Below, piece after piece: positions 16,642-25,101 of a DNA stretch of 64,000 bases (the first letter of the stretch is position 1; each line of letters begins with the position of its first letter). The stretch lies in the NCBI RefSeq assembly GCF_039962115.1, contig NZ_JAMPKJ010000024.1, positions 19,061-83,060 of the forward strand. The letters run 5' to 3'. This stretch comes from Funiculus sociatus GB2-C1 (lineage in GTDB: Bacteria > Cyanobacteriota > Cyanobacteriia > Cyanobacteriales > FACHB-T130). Under the pieces are notes generated by a model that was not told the origin of the DNA, made no database searches, and worked only from the letters and a program-made list of their open reading frames with translations. Made by a program: the position numbers and the translations under genes.

Positions 16642-17412
16642 ATGACCGAACCTTTAAATCCTGAACATTTAGAAGAATTAATGACAGGTTATGTCCTCGG
16701 CGACCTCAGCCCTGAAGAAGCCCTGGAATTTGGGCAACTCCTGGCAGAAAATCCGCAATTGGCTACAGAGGTAAGTAGTTTGCAGGAAGCACTGGAAGTG
16801 TTGCCCTATGCTTTACCTGAAGTAACTCCTCCTCCTCACTTGCGTACAGCCATTCTGGAAGCTGCCAATAGTTCTCTAACTCCTATCTCAACACCAAAAA
16901 GGTTTTCTTTACCTTGGAGCAAAATTGCTGCTGGTGCGGCTGCACTTTTAGCTCTTGCTTTAGGTTTAGATAATTACAATTTGCGGCAGCAACTGAAAGT
17001 TGTGCAGGCTCAGAAAGATGTAATTGAGGTGTTACAACAGCGCAATACTCGCGTAATCGAGGTGTTACAACAGCGCAATACTCGCTTATTTACTCTCACA
17101 GGAACAGAAAATGCAAATACTGCCTCTGGTAGTATAGCGATTAATACTAACGAACAAAAAGCGGTTATTGTCTTTCAAAACCTCCCCGCTTCCCCTGCTG
17201 GTCAAATATATCGACTTTGGGCCATAGCTGATGACAAAAAGATAGCTTGTGCAAATTTTGATGCAAGTCAGCAGGGAACAGTTTTAGCGGAATTTACCAT
17301 TCCTGCCGCTGCTTGTAGTTCTACAAAATCAACTTTAGCTGTCACCTTGGAACCATCTACACTACCTCCACAACCAGTTGGGCCGGCCGTAATGGTAGAA
17401 AGTAGTTTGTAA
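16642..17412 (+). CDS. Membrane-anchored anti-sigma factor (RskA-like)
   Basis: A 256-residue protein. The N-terminal cytoplasmic part (about 1-90) has an anti-sigma helical region (LEELMTGYVLGDLSPEEALE), one membrane helix follows at about 93-112 (IAAGAAALLALALGLDN), and the C-terminal half is an RskA-type extracytoplasmic domain (KAVIVFQNLPASPAGQIYRL, LAVTLEPSTLPPQPVGPAVM). In this family the N-terminus holds the sigma factor, and proteolysis of the anchor releases it. I see no zinc-binding Hx3Cx2C motif. A juxtamembrane coiled-coil-like stretch contains the 11-residue unit VIEVLQQRNTR twice, from a 33-base tandem duplication. Confidence 0.85.
   Translation: MTEPLNPEHLEELMTGYVLGDLSPEEALEFGQLLAENPQLATEVSSLQEALEVLPYALPEVTPPPHLRTAILEAANSSLTPISTPKRFSLPWSKIAAGAAALLALALGLDNYNLRQQLKVVQAQKDVIEVLQQRNTRVIEVLQQRNTRLFTLTGTENANTASGSIAINTNEQKAVIVFQNLPASPAGQIYRLWAIADDKKIACANFDASQQGTVLAEFTIPAAACSSTKSTLAVTLEPSTLPPQPVGPAVMVESSL
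17020..17085 (+). repeat. Two 33-bp tandem repeats within the anti-sigma gene
   Basis: Units at 17020-17052 and 17053-17085 differ by one silent base. They encode two copies of VIEVLQQRNTR just outside the membrane helix. Three more turns of helix between membrane and sensor domain result; the number of copies may vary between strains. Confidence 0.9.
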
Positions 17413-17527
17413 AATAGGAGGACAGATCATTTTGTGCCACACACCTTGATTGTTTCACTAAATCGCTGGTTAGAGTGGGTGGACAACATAATATTTCCGG
17501 GCGATTAGAAATCGCGGCTATACAGGC

Positions 17528-17550
17528 GAAACCCGCAAGAAGCGGGTTTC
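17528..17550. repeat. Hairpin of a dispersed cyanobacterial repeat before the oxygenase locus
   Basis: GAAACCCGC (17528-17536) and GCGGGTTTC (17542-17550) form a nine-base-pair stem with loop AAGAA. The 40 bases before it (ATTAGAAATCGCGGCTATAC) resemble a repeat often seen between cyanobacterial genes. It lies 20 bases before the first Rieske gene and could partly insulate it from the anti-sigma gene. Confidence 0.6.
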
Positions 17551-17569
17551 AATTTGGCTAAGTATATAA

Positions 17570-18601
17570 ATGATGGTAAATCTCAATTCCAAGGCTTCTA
17601 GTTCGCTTTGCAAATCCAAGACTTTCAATAATCCAGAGTGCTTTATTGAGGGGTGGTATTGGGCGATACCTTCTCATCAGCTTAGGGTGGGTGAGGTAAA
17701 ACCTGTAACTCTCATGGGAAGGGAACTAACGATTTATCGGGGAAAAGATGGGAAAGCGATCGCACTCAATGCGTACTGTCCCCACATGGGCGCACACTTG
17801 GCGGAAGGAACGGTTGAAGGTAATAGCATCCGCTGTTTATTTCATAACTGGAAGTTTGACGAAGCGGGGACGTGCGTAGACATTCCATGTATGGAAAAAC
17901 CGCTGGACGTAAGAGTGCGGACGTGGCATACAGGGGAAAAATACGGCATGATTTGGGTGTGGACTGGGGACACTCCTAAACACCCTTTGCCTTTTGTTCC
18001 GGAACTGGAAGATGATGAATGCGATAGCGCGATCGCATCGAGTTTTGTAAAGAACTGTCACCCCAATGTTGTGATGATTAATGCTATCGACGCGCAGCAT
18101 TTCAACACAGTTCATAATTTACCCTTAAAAATCGTTTTTGAGAAAAACGATATTAACGAAAACGCGATAACTTTCAGCAATACTACTCGCGGCGGCGAAG
18201 ATTCTTTTTTTATAAAGTTAATCCGCCCGTTTTATAAAAAAGAAGTAACTTATAGTATGTGCTACTGGTATGGAAGCACTGGTACAGTCACCGTAGGCCC
18301 AGATTTTCTTCACTTTCATATTATGTTTGCTTTGCGCTTGCTTGAAGGAGGAAAAGCGGAAGGTAAAACTATCCTGATTACTAAGAAGCGGCCGGGTATA
18401 TTAGGATGGGTTTTCAATCGAGTTGTGCTGTGGTTGACGAAGATGGTAGGGAACTATTTCGCTAAAGGTGATACTCAGGTTTTTCAGACGATTAAGTTTG
18501 ATTTCCAGACTCCGACTAAGGCGGATATGTCGATTATTCAGTTTATTCAGCACGTTGAGAAACAGAACGCGATCGCTTGGGGAACGTGGGAAGCAGAGTG
18601 A
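17570..18601 (+). CDS. Rieske non-heme iron oxygenase (locus oxygenase 1)
   Basis: A 343-residue oxygenase component. The Rieske 2Fe-2S site is C70-x-H72 ... C89-x-x-H92 (YCPHMGAHL; CLFHNW). The mononuclear iron site is DAQHFNTVH with Asp174, His177 and His182. The N-terminal motif GWYWAIPSHQLRVGEVKPVT resembles the KshA / DAF-36 (Neverland) / chlorophyll-type group, which act on hydrophobic or polycyclic substrates, more than it does benzoate dioxygenases. It needs electrons from a ferredoxin, which could be the one at 22143. The stop overlaps the GTG start of the next gene (GTGA), which indicates translational coupling. The substrate is unknown. The second Rieske gene at 20950 is a paralogue with identical residue spacing. 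Confidence 0.85.
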   Translation: MMVNLNSKASSSLCKSKTFNNPECFIEGWYWAIPSHQLRVGEVKPVTLMGRELTIYRGKDGKAIALNAYCPHMGAHLAEGTVEGNSIRCLFHNWKFDEAGTCVDIPCMEKPLDVRVRTWHTGEKYGMIWVWTGDTPKHPLPFVPELEDDECDSAIASSFVKNCHPNVVMINAIDAQHFNTVHNLPLKIVFEKNDINENAITFSNTTRGGEDSFFIKLIRPFYKKEVTYSMCYWYGSTGTVTVGPDFLHFHIMFALRLLEGGKAEGKTILITKKRPGILGWVFNRVVLWLTKMVGNYFAKGDTQVFQTIKFDFQTPTKADMSIIQFIQHVEKQNAIAWGTWEAE

Positions 18602-19566
18602 ATAACCCAAAATCACGCGATGTTTTGGGAAGTATCAATTTCCCCAAAAATCGCTTTAAAATCGCAACTGCTGGGTTTGACTTACCCCATGTTTGCTCTG
18701 ACGACAAGCTGCGTCGCGTATTATCAGGTGCTTTGAAAAGTCGTTTGGCCAATCATTCAGTATCCCCAGAATACGACAGTTATCAATATTGGAATGCCCA
18801 TTATTTCGGTCTTCAGAAAGTAAATATTTTCCAAGATTCTAGCGTTGAGGAGCAAGCAGAAATTCTGCGACTATGCAGTTGCGGACTGTTAGAAGAAGCC
18901 TACTTTGTGGAGAAAGCTGGCGTAGGTTACATGGCGAAAATGGTGCTGCTTGCAGAAACCACTGAGGAACGTATGCTATACGGACTCTTCAGCGCTGACG
19001 AAGTAACTCACCTCTCCCAGATTAGCAGCTTCCTGCCAATTCAGGAACCTGTCGGAACAGATAACGCCTTCTTACGCTTCCTGGGAGACTTGGTGGAAAC
19101 CGAGGATAAAACAGTTCTCTTATTTGTGATTCAAGTTGTACTTGAAGGGTGGGGTTTAAGCCATTACAAAAACCTTTCCAAGGACTGTTTAAATCCTCAT
19201 TTGAGTAAAATTTTAAATCAGTTCCTGCAAGATGAAGCACGTCATCATAGTACCGCCGTCAATTTGTTTAATCAAAGGCAAGTTTTAGAAACGAGTCGAG
19301 AGGTAATAATTGAGAGCCTTGCACTATTCTTGCAGATGATCCAGGTAGGCCCTCAGAGTGTTGTCTCCGCAGTAGAAAAAGTTAAAGGTCATTTGTCTCG
19401 CCAGCAGAAAGTGAGGATTTTCTTGGAAATTGAAACAGAAACTCATAGCGGTACTCGTCTCAATTTCCTGCGTTCCCTGATGCGAGATCCAAAAGCCGGA
19501 ATTATTGTTCAAGAACTAGAGGAACGGGGAGCATTTTTACCTTTTCCCCCAGAAAAGTGTGTATAA
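18598..19566 (+). CDS. Ferritin-like / diiron-type protein of the oxygenase locus
   Basis: About 322 residues from GTG 18598, which overlaps the upstream stop. A mostly helical protein with two E/E-x-x-H ligand sets spaced as in diiron carboxylate enzymes: LLEEAYFVEKAGVGYM, then LFSADEVTHLSQ (E-x-x-H); VVLEGWGLSHYKNL, then FLQDEARHHSTAVNLF (E-x-x-H). This suits a diiron oxygenase or oxidase and is less like an iron store. I do not recognise a named family, and the function is open. Its tight coupling to a Rieske oxygenase and the AurF-like gene downstream suggests that all act on one pathway intermediate (inference). An upstream in-frame TTG at 18577 is less likely. Confidence 0.75.
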   Translation: MNNPKSRDVLGSINFPKNRFKIATAGFDLPHVCSDDKLRRVLSGALKSRLANHSVSPEYDSYQYWNAHYFGLQKVNIFQDSSVEEQAEILRLCSCGLLEEAYFVEKAGVGYMAKMVLLAETTEERMLYGLFSADEVTHLSQISSFLPIQEPVGTDNAFLRFLGDLVETEDKTVLLFVIQVVLEGWGLSHYKNLSKDCLNPHLSKILNQFLQDEARHHSTAVNLFNQRQVLETSREVIIESLALFLQMIQVGPQSVVSAVEKVKGHLSRQQKVRIFLEIETETHSGTRLNFLRSLMRDPKAGIIVQELEERGAFLPFPPEKCV

Positions 19567-19600
19567 CTTTATATCTTTCACTAAGAAACCTCTCCCCCAG

Positions 19601-19623
19601 CCCCTCCCCTACGAGGGGAGGGG
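19601..19623. repeat. GC-rich hairpin between two diiron genes
   Basis: CCCCTCCCCT (19601-19610), loop ACG, AGGGGAGGGG (19614-19623) is a perfect ten-base-pair stem. It belongs to a CTCCCC-rich repeat type common in cyanobacteria. It could stabilise or attenuate the operon message between the genes. Confidence 0.65.
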
Positions 19624-19719
19624 AGCAAGAAGGAAGAGGAAAAAAGAGGAAATAAAAGTCCGGTTCCCCTTCCCTTGCTCTTAACAGGGTTAGTTTTTAA
19701 CTTGCAAAAAATTATTTGT

Positions 19720-20895
19720 ATGACTTCAACAATCCAAGAACCCAAAAGCAATACACTTCTAGAAAACGAAAAAGTTTACCGAAAGCTTCAGATTAATTAT
19801 ACACGCTGCAAGCAACAAGATCATACCCAGTTACTTGACGAAGCAGCAGCGTCTTTCCGATATGAAGATTGCCAAGATGAATACTGGAATCCAAAGGAAT
19901 TTTCCTTACTTTACGGTACTCCCTTATGGGAACAATCTAGCGCAAGTCAGAAGATAATTTTAAATCAACTTTATTGGGTTGCATATTACTCGCAAATTAT
20001 CTCTGCCGAAATTGCCACAATCTACTTTAATCAAACTAGCGCCGCCGGATTGTATGCTCAAGAAGACTTTCGTTTAGTCTGCGATATTCTAGACCTTGAA
20101 TCTGGGCAAGAACGCGCTCACATAAACGCCTTTAAAACAATTTCTACGCAGGTAGAAGCTGCCCTTTTTGGAAAGCGAGTCTTCAGCTACCCGATGCGCG
20201 GGCCTTTTAATGAGACGATGATTTTTGCTGATACCAACGCTTTAAAAGCGTGGTGGAAAAAACTTCAACTTCAGTGCTTCGGACTCCTTAGTGCGGGAAA
20301 CACCTTTCTGGCTTGTCAATACTTTACGGTGCGGGGTGTGCGGACGCTGAACGGTAAGCTAGTGCAGCACAAACTCAGCAATTACTATCAAAAACATCCC
20401 AACCAAGAAAAAGCTCCTATTCCCGCAAAGATTTCCTACTATCACTTCATGGATGAGAGCTTTCATTTTAACAGTTCTACCATCCTCTCCCATGATGTAA
20501 TAAATTGCCTGAAATCGCCGACAGCTTTTGAAAGTTTTGTGGCGAATTTAGGGCTACGTGGTTGTCAGAAAGATCATTATCACTTCTCAGCAGCGATCAA
20601 TGGTATATTTTGGTACGATCCTGCCTTATATCCAGCGATCTACGAAGTGATGCGATCGCGTGTTTTTGGGATGAGCGATCGCGAAGCTAAAGAAATGATC
20701 AAAAAATGCTTCACCCAAGAATCCGAAGGCTTAAATCGCAGCTACGAAACCCACAAAGAAGCCATAGAATCATACAAAGTATACCTCGAAAAAATTAATT
20801 ATACTTGGAAAACTAACAAAGAAATGTCTATCATGTCTGCCAATTCCATCCCCAAATACCTCGCCACCCAAAAAAAGGCAATTGGTAACTGGTAA
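19720..20895 (+). CDS. AurF-like diiron oxygenase
   Basis: About 391 residues from ATG 19720; the preceding frame (from 19675) lacks a good start. Helices carry diiron-ligand patterns SQIISAEIATIYF, LDLESGQERAHINAF (E-x-x-H) and YYHFMDESFHFNSSTIL (D/E-x-x-H), which resemble p-aminobenzoate N-oxygenase AurF and related diiron proteins. AurF oxidises an aryl amine to a nitro group; distant relatives have other substrates. I infer a diiron oxygenase, not necessarily an N-oxygenase. It is followed by Rieske gene 2 after 54 bases and is part of the same plus-strand run. It shows no signal peptide. Confidence 0.7.
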   Translation: MTSTIQEPKSNTLLENEKVYRKLQINYTRCKQQDHTQLLDEAAASFRYEDCQDEYWNPKEFSLLYGTPLWEQSSASQKIILNQLYWVAYYSQIISAEIATIYFNQTSAAGLYAQEDFRLVCDILDLESGQERAHINAFKTISTQVEAALFGKRVFSYPMRGPFNETMIFADTNALKAWWKKLQLQCFGLLSAGNTFLACQYFTVRGVRTLNGKLVQHKLSNYYQKHPNQEKAPIPAKISYYHFMDESFHFNSSTILSHDVINCLKSPTAFESFVANLGLRGCQKDHYHFSAAINGIFWYDPALYPAIYEVMRSRVFGMSDREAKEMIKKCFTQESEGLNRSYETHKEAIESYKVYLEKINYTWKTNKEMSIMSANSIPKYLATQKKAIGNW

Positions 20896-20949
20896 GCCGG
20901 TTTCTCGTTTCTCCTCTGCGTTCTCTCTTGCCTGTGCAGTTTTTTCCTT

Positions 20950-21999
20950 ATGAACCAGCTACAAAACCAAAACACCCAACCACTGTTAAAGATGAAAATC
21001 TTTAACAACTGGGATATTATTGCCAAAGGCTGGTACATAGCGTGTCCTAGCAGAGAACTTCCCCCCTTAAAAGCAAAATCCTTAGAACTTTGCGGACAAA
21101 GAATAGTAATATTTCGAGGACAAGACGGAAAAGTTCGTGCCTTAGATGCCTATTGTCCGCATATAGGAACTGACTTAGGAATTGGACGAGTAGATGGAAA
21201 TTTTATTCGCTGCTTTTTCCATCATTGGGGATTTGATGGCGAAGGTAACTGCAAGGATATCCCTTGTGAAGCAACCATTCCTGAAAAAGCCCGTCTTCAA
21301 TCTTATGCCACCGAAGAAAAATACGATCTAATTTGGATTTATCCAGATGCCAAAGCTCCCGAAGGCGTAGCAGAATTCGACGAACTCAAAGGCAAATCAA
21401 TTGTAACCATACATGACAAAGCCTTTGAGCGCAGTTGTCACCATCATATTTGCATGATGAACGGAATTGATGCTCAACATTTGCAAACAGTCCACAAAGT
21501 AGACATCAAAATGGAGCTATCTTTAAATGAAAATAAATCTGGCACGTTGATTGATTTTACACTCAAAGGCGAGTTGCCCAAAACCACGCGCCGAGAACGT
21601 ATTGGAGGAAAAATTTTGGGCGCTCAGTATGAATATTGCATGAGGTATGCAGATGGCTGTATAGGACTTTTGACAACCATGAAAAATGTGAAGCTTTTTC
21701 CTTCACTGCACATGATTTACGCTTATACGCCTATAGAACCTGGCAGAACTCGTATTCAGCCTATTTATGTAGCTGAGAAGAGAAAAGGGCTTTTCGGTTC
21801 GTTTATGACGTGGCTATTACTTTTTTTCACCAAGTTGGGATACTACGCTTTGCGTGGTGAGGATGGAAAAATATATGACAATATTCGGTTTAATCCGAAT
21901 GCGTTGCTGGCTATTGATACGCCTTTAGTAAAGTATATGCAATATGTTAATCAGCTTGAACCTTCGGTATGGTCAAGAAAATTAACTGACACACAGTAA
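20950..21999 (+). CDS. Rieske non-heme iron oxygenase (locus oxygenase 2)
   Basis: A 349-residue paralogue of the oxygenase at 17570. The Rieske site is C69-x-H71 ... C88-x-x-H91 (YCPHIGTDLG; CFFHHW), and the iron site DAQHLQTVH has Asp174, His177 and His182, all complete. The C-terminal half contains hydrophobic stretches (FGSFMTWLLLFFTKLGYYAL) that could attach it to a membrane or fit a lipid-like substrate. The two paralogues probably act in succession or as a hetero-oligomer. The only dedicated electron carrier nearby is the ferredoxin that starts 144 bases downstream. Confidence 0.85.
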   Translation: MNQLQNQNTQPLLKMKIFNNWDIIAKGWYIACPSRELPPLKAKSLELCGQRIVIFRGQDGKVRALDAYCPHIGTDLGIGRVDGNFIRCFFHHWGFDGEGNCKDIPCEATIPEKARLQSYATEEKYDLIWIYPDAKAPEGVAEFDELKGKSIVTIHDKAFERSCHHHICMMNGIDAQHLQTVHKVDIKMELSLNENKSGTLIDFTLKGELPKTTRRERIGGKILGAQYEYCMRYADGCIGLLTTMKNVKLFPSLHMIYAYTPIEPGRTRIQPIYVAEKRKGLFGSFMTWLLLFFTKLGYYALRGEDGKIYDNIRFNPNALLAIDTPLVKYMQYVNQLEPSVWSRKLTDTQ

Positions 22000-22142
22000 A
22001 TAAGTAAAGCAAAGTAGTTTTGTAATAATTAATTTAAAGAACAGAGTCACGGAGAAGGTAGAGGAAAGAAATTATAAAAAATTTGTGGTGGTTGAGTTGA
22101 GGTAAAGAAACCAATCCTAGAATTAGCAATCAACTAAAAGCA

Positions 22143-22430
22143 ATGAGTGAGCAATGTTGTGTAGTTAGTTTTCCAGGGACAAATTATGCACCGCTAACTC
22201 TGGAAAAAAATGAGAATCTTTCGGAACATCTGACGGTGCAAAATTCCCCGGTACTTTTTGGCTGCCGTACCGGAGTTTGTGGGACTTGTCTTGTAGTTGT
22301 AGAAGGTGATATTCCTCCTCCAAGTGAAGAAGAAAAGGAGGTTTTGGAAATTTTGACTTCGGGTGACATTCGAGCAAGGTTAGCTTGTCAACTGAATTTG
22401 ACGAACCATATTGCGATCGCACTCTTGTAA
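22143..22430 (+). CDS. Plant-type 2Fe-2S ferredoxin
   Basis: A 95-residue ferredoxin with the cluster ligands C41-x4-C46-x2-C49 ... C82 (FGCRTGVCGTC; LACQL). It is of the plant/cyanobacterial 2Fe-2S fold, here with a short N-terminus. Placed between Rieske genes 2 and 3, it is the obvious electron donor to the oxygenases. No ferredoxin reductase is encoded in the locus, so a housekeeping FNR or photosystem I would have to reduce it. Confidence 0.9.
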   Translation: MSEQCCVVSFPGTNYAPLTLEKNENLSEHLTVQNSPVLFGCRTGVCGTCLVVVEGDIPPPSEEEKEVLEILTSGDIRARLACQLNLTNHIAIALL

Positions 22431-22502
22431 ATTAAAAATCCAAAATTAAAAATTAAAAATTTACAAGACACTTTTTTAATTTTTGATTTATTGTGAAAAA
22501 CA

Positions 22503-23525
22503 GTGAAATTTGAACATTTTTGGTACGTTGTCGCACTCAGCGAACATCTGACATCTAATACTGTGCTGGAACGCACAGTTCTGGGTGAATGGCTGGCAAT
22601 TTTTCGAGATGAAGAGGGAAAACCTGTTGCACTACGCGATCGCTGTATGCACAGAAACAGCCGTCTCTCGCGGGGAAATATCTGTCAGGGAAAAATTCAG
22701 TGTCCCTATCACGGCTGGGTTTACGACAAAACTGGCAAGGTGGTAGCTGTTCCCGCAGAGGGAGAAAATTTTAAGGCTACTAATGCTCGTCGCACGCAGA
22801 ATTATGACACAAAAGAGCAGGATGGATACGTGTATGTAAGGCTGGCGCAGAATCCAGAGGAGGAATTTGAGCCTTTTGCAATGCCTTACTATGATAAGCC
22901 TGGATGGGAAACGGTTCGGGTAATTAACCGCTTCCGGAACAATGTTACTAACTGTGCGGAGAACTTTATTGATATTCCTCACACTGTTTCTGTTCATCCT
23001 GGGGTATTTCGCACGCCTCGCTGTTCAAAGTTGGAAATGACGGTAGAGAGACGGAATGGATCGGTTTTTGCCGAATACCGGAATGAAACTACTAACCTCG
23101 GCTGGTATAGCCGTTTTTTAAACCGAGGCGGTTACGAAATTCGACACACAGATAGCTTTCATATGCCGAATGTCACCAGTGTAGAGTACGACATGGGGCC
23201 GAGAAGAAGGCTTTTTATTACCAGTCAGTCTGTACCCGAAGCAGAAGACTCGACTCTCGTTTATACAGATGTGACTTTCAACTACGGAATCTGGAGCAAA
23301 ATTGCTCGTCCTTTTGTGCGTTGGACTGCACAATACATTATCCGTCAAGATGTGGAAATTTTGGGTATTCAACAGGATGTAATTGAAAAATATGGGACTC
23401 AGTTTGCGAATACTCCCGCTGATACCATCCACCTTTTTGTTGAATCTATCCGGAATAAGATTGCATCTGGCGAAGATCCTAGAACGCTATCTGATAAGGC
23501 AGTTAAAGTAAATTTTTGGGTTTAA
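22503..23525 (+). CDS. Rieske non-heme iron oxygenase (locus oxygenase 3)
   Basis: A 340-residue oxygenase of a different subfamily from the other two. The Rieske site is C48-x-H50 ... C67-x-x-H70 (CMHRNSRLS; CPYHGW). The iron site DIPHTVSVHPG has Asp157, His160 and His165. The N-terminal pattern (FWYVVALSEHL, LGEWLAIFRDEEGKPVALRD) resembles the PAO/Pobs-type oxygenases acting on aromatic acids or tetrapyrrole-like compounds. It starts at GTG 22503, preceded by an AT-rich leader. All ligands are present, so it should be active. Confidence 0.85.
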   Translation: MKFEHFWYVVALSEHLTSNTVLERTVLGEWLAIFRDEEGKPVALRDRCMHRNSRLSRGNICQGKIQCPYHGWVYDKTGKVVAVPAEGENFKATNARRTQNYDTKEQDGYVYVRLAQNPEEEFEPFAMPYYDKPGWETVRVINRFRNNVTNCAENFIDIPHTVSVHPGVFRTPRCSKLEMTVERRNGSVFAEYRNETTNLGWYSRFLNRGGYEIRHTDSFHMPNVTSVEYDMGPRRRLFITSQSVPEAEDSTLVYTDVTFNYGIWSKIARPFVRWTAQYIIRQDVEILGIQQDVIEKYGTQFANTPADTIHLFVESIRNKIASGEDPRTLSDKAVKVNFWV

Positions 23526-23597
23526 AGATTGTTGAGGCGAAGAATTCAAAGTTGTTAGTTAAAATTCCAAAATTCACCAATTACCAATTACTTTTTT

Positions 23598-24332
23598 ATG
23601 GGAGTTTTTGCTGCATTTGTAATTTTGATGACGCTGACTGCTAGTAATGACCGCAGTTTAACAGCACTCCGATCTAGGAAATTTGAAGACTGGGTTCTCG
23701 ATGTTGTGGGTTTGTTTTTTCAGGGCATTCTCATACCCATCTTGCAAGGTACAGTAGTTTACCAACTTTACCACTATCTTTTACCGAGCGATCGCGCTTT
23801 ATTTGTGCCTCCAGTGGCAGCATTTGTCCTTAGCTTTGTTGTTGTAGATTACCTATACTACTGGAACCATCGCCTGCTCCATAGTCGATGGCTATGGAAT
23901 CTGCATCTGGTACATCATACCAGCACCGAAATGAATGTTCTTTCTACCTCTAGAAATACCCTGTGGACAAGTTTTTTAATTATCTACTTGTGGGTTCACG
24001 CTTTGTTTATTTATTTGCTACAAGATCCCACGTGGTACATTGCAGGTATTAGCCTCAGTTCAGCTTTGGACTTGTGGCGACACAGCACAACGACACCCAA
24101 ACCAAACTCCGCCCTTTATTGCTGGCTGTCGATTTTCCTCATCTTACCCCAGGATCATGCTTGGCATCATGCCAGTGAAAACTTTAGCGGAAACTATGGA
24201 GCAAATTTAAAGCTTTGGGATCTGATGCACGGTACTTATTATAAATATGATAAGGCACCGAAATCTTTGGGAATTAAAAGTAATTTAAGCCTAAACCAAA
24301 AATTATTTTATCCCTTTTCAAAGCCAGAGTAA
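23598..24332 (+). CDS. Fatty-acid hydroxylase / sterol desaturase superfamily membrane enzyme
   Basis: A 244-residue integral membrane protein with the histidine boxes of this diiron family: YYWNHRLLHS, LHLVHHTS and HAWHHASE. It has four predicted hydrophobic segments (for example GVFAAFVILMTLT and FVVVDYL). Relatives hydroxylate or desaturate lipids, carotenoids or sterol-type substrates; which one applies here is unknown. It implies that part of the pathway product is hydrophobic or membrane-bound. It follows Rieske gene 3 after 72 bases. Confidence 0.85.
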   Translation: MGVFAAFVILMTLTASNDRSLTALRSRKFEDWVLDVVGLFFQGILIPILQGTVVYQLYHYLLPSDRALFVPPVAAFVLSFVVVDYLYYWNHRLLHSRWLWNLHLVHHTSTEMNVLSTSRNTLWTSFLIIYLWVHALFIYLLQDPTWYIAGISLSSALDLWRHSTTTPKPNSALYCWLSIFLILPQDHAWHHASENFSGNYGANLKLWDLMHGTYYKYDKAPKSLGIKSNLSLNQKLFYPFSKPE

Positions 24333-24417
24333 AAATATAAAAAAGTAGGTTGCGTTAAGCGTTAAGCCATAACTCACCTGATAAGGATAGTGCGTCACTC
24401 TAAAAATCCCAAATTAA

Positions 24418-25032
24418 ATGACTTTTCTCAGTGTAATACTTTCATTTTTCCCCGCCATAATCATCTTGCTAGCTGTTTCGTCTTTCCTCTGGGTTTGTTT
24501 CTCACCAGGAATCTTTAGCATCTTAACTTTGCTTTTTTCTCTGTACGGATTTCCACTTTTGGTATATCGGATTCATGAGCTTTTTTACCCAATCAAAGAA
24601 GGTATTAGCTATCTAGGCACAAAAGAGTATTCACCTTGGTGGGGAAGTCACCAAATCCAAGTTATATACATCGCCTTTCCTGCACTAGAAACATTACTTC
24701 GCTTAATTCCTGGTGCATTTTCCATTTGGCTTCGCCTCTGGGGTGCAAAAGTCGGTAAAAGTGTTTACTGGACACCACAACTAGAAATCGCAGATCGCGG
24801 ATTAGTTGAAATAGGCGATCGCGTAATTTTCGGACACGGAGTTGGAATTTATTCGCACATCATAAAACCTAGAAAAAATGACTTAATGCTGTATGTAAAA
24901 AAAGTTAAAATCGGCACCAACGTATTTTTAGGAGCTTGGAATCATGTTGGGCCCGGAGTTGCAGTTGAAGACGAAACCTATGTTCCAGTTGCTACTCATT
25001 TATATCCGAACAAAAAATTTTCCAAAGATTAG
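24418..25032 (+). CDS. Left-handed beta-helix acyltransferase-like membrane protein
   Basis: A 204-residue protein. The N-terminal half has two or three hydrophobic segments (SVILSFFPAIIILLAVSSFL; FSILTLLFSLYGFPLLVYRI). The C-terminal half has hexapeptide-repeat turns (LVEIGDRVIFGHGVGIYSH, VKIGTNVFLGAWNHVGPGVA) of the LbH acetyl/acyltransferase type. It may acylate or decorate the locus product. The usual catalytic His could be the one in GHGVGIYSH, but this is uncertain. I do not recognise a named family. It lies in the same run, 85 bases after the hydroxylase and 69 before the GH3 gene. Confidence 0.7.
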   Translation: MTFLSVILSFFPAIIILLAVSSFLWVCFSPGIFSILTLLFSLYGFPLLVYRIHELFYPIKEGISYLGTKEYSPWWGSHQIQVIYIAFPALETLLRLIPGAFSIWLRLWGAKVGKSVYWTPQLEIADRGLVEIGDRVIFGHGVGIYSHIIKPRKNDLMLYVKKVKIGTNVFLGAWNHVGPGVAVEDETYVPVATHLYPNKKFSKD

Positions 25033-25101
25033 GATTTATCAAAAAGTTGTGTAGCTACCGAAACCTACTTTTAACCTGTTATTTACGGTTTATTCCTCAT
25101 T

